Origin: Candidatus Omnitrophota bacterium
Lineage (GTDB): Bacteria; Hinthialibacterota; Hinthialibacteria; Hinthialibacterales; JAKPRU01
Assembly: GCA_029557025.1 (NCBI GenBank)
Contig: JAKPRU010000483.1
Span: 1 to 6,431, forward strand
Direction: 5' to 3'
DNA: 6,431 nucleotides
This document shows positions 5,834-6,431 of the stretch, in pieces. Both the position numbers and the translations under genes were made by a program. The notes under the pieces are model-generated. The model saw nothing but the letters and a program-made list of their open reading frames with translations. It did not search any database and was not told where the DNA came from. The first letter of the stretch is position 1. The number at the start of each line of letters is the position of its first letter.

Positions 5834-6431
5834 ATGAAACACATCAAAACACACGCAATCTGGCTCGCATTTCTTTTCATTGGTCCTGGCACGCTGCCCG
5901 GCGCCGCCAAAAAAATCGAACAGCTGGGTATGACCTGGTACACCAAACTGGAGGAAGGGCTGGCAGTCGCCCAGAAAGAAAAGAAGCCGATTTTCGTCGA
6001 CTTCTGGGACATCCATTCAACCGCGTACAAACAGCAATTCGAGGAAACCTATAAAGATACCCGCATCATGGCGATGTTCCCGAAATTCGTTCTGGTGACA
6101 CTGAATATCTTGGTGGAGAACGAGACAGCGAACCGATTCCGTGTCCGCCAAGTTCCGGAAATCCTCTTCCTGAACCCCGATGGGAAAGAGCTGGGCCGTC
6201 ATCGCGCCAGCCAGCATGTGACTCCTGAGATGCTCCTCGAACGGATGGAAAGCGTTCTTGGCGACCTGGAGGCTTTCGAGAAGCTGAAACAGCAAATTAA
6301 AGACGAACCGACAAATTACGAGGCCATGCTCAAAATGGCCCAAACCCTGGAAGGATGGCTCCAGGAGGAGGAGGCCATCCCCCTGTATGAGAAACTCAGC
6401 CACACTGAAGAAGCCGGGCAGGAGATCCGGG
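5834..6431 (+). CDS. secreted thioredoxin-like protein lacking the CxxC motif (5' part, runs off the window)
   Basis: The frame from ATG 5834 stays open to the right edge: 199 codons are visible and the C-terminus is missing. A signal peptide is likely (KHIK, hydrophobic AIWLAFLFIG, cleavage near GAA at 23-25). Residues 34-145 match a thioredoxin-like fold of the DUF255/thioredoxin_7 type: W35, EEGLAVAQKEKKPIFVDFW, then KFVLVTLNI and the cis-proline motif VPEILFLNPDG (P108). Where WCxxCK is expected the sequence reads IHSTAYK (60-66), so both cysteines are absent, as in the rest of the visible protein, and disulfide chemistry is not expected. Residues from about 147 on are helical and may begin TPR-like repeats (YEAMLKMAQTL, AIPLYEKLS). 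The ribosome binding site is weak. It lies 103 nt after the GH109-like gene with its own promoter. Its role is unknown; a folding or binding scaffold is possible. Confidence 0.8.
   Translation, partial: MKHIKTHAIWLAFLFIGPGTLPGAAKKIEQLGMTWYTKLEEGLAVAQKEKKPIFVDFWDIHSTAYKQQFEETYKDTRIMAMFPKFVLVTLNILVENETANRFRVRQVPEILFLNPDGKELGRHRASQHVTPEMLLERMESVLGDLEAFEKLKQQIKDEPTNYEAMLKMAQTLEGWLQEEEAIPLYEKLSHTEEAGQEIR

Overview
The window reads as chromosomal DNA of moderately high GC from an uncultured or environmental bacterium. A secreted, Tat-exported Gfo/Idh/MocA protein of the GH109 type, a thioredoxin-fold secreted protein and a GC-rich palindromic repeat would fit lineages such as Planctomycetota, Hydrogenedentota or Poribacteria. 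That is a guess from style, not a placement. No rRNA, tRNA, CRISPR, transposase or phage gene is visible.

Region 1 (1-213) lies at the 3' end of the minus-strand metal-transport operon. It carries a probable minus-strand terminator (151-189), a dense cluster of small palindromes (83-139) and an ambiguous left edge. A plus-strand gene may end there at 58, or a minus-strand gene may begin near 82.

Region 2 (214-2814, all minus) is a complete four-gene nickel/cobalt ECF-type transporter operon in the order M-N-Q-O. It encodes the substrate-binding membrane protein CbiM/NikM, a small PDGLE-domain two-helix protein, the CbiQ-type coupling membrane protein and the CbiO-type ATPase. The first three genes overlap by ATGA, and the ATPase follows after a 98-nt gap. 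Together they would form one inner-membrane complex: the M and N proteins capture the metal, and ATP hydrolysis transmitted through Q drives uptake. Nickel and cobalt cannot be told apart from this sequence. A candidate promoter lies just upstream and I see no B12 box.

Region 3 (2815-3049) is intergenic and contains GC-rich inverted repeats resembling a dispersed repeat.

Region 4 (3050-4129, minus) encodes an unrecognised 359-residue, charged, coiled-coil cytoplasmic protein. Its probable 5' leader (4130-4258) carries several consecutive inverted repeats.

Region 5 (4417-5730, plus) is a Tat-signal, GH109-like Gfo/Idh/MocA protein, probably an NAD-dependent glycosidase or oxidoreductase acting outside the cytoplasm. 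Region 6 (5834 to the right edge, plus) is the 5' part of a secreted thioredoxin-like protein whose CxxC is replaced, preceded by a perfect extended -10 element. Most of the window is ordinary. The least explained parts are the coiled-coil protein with its structured leader and the redox-dead thioredoxin-like protein.
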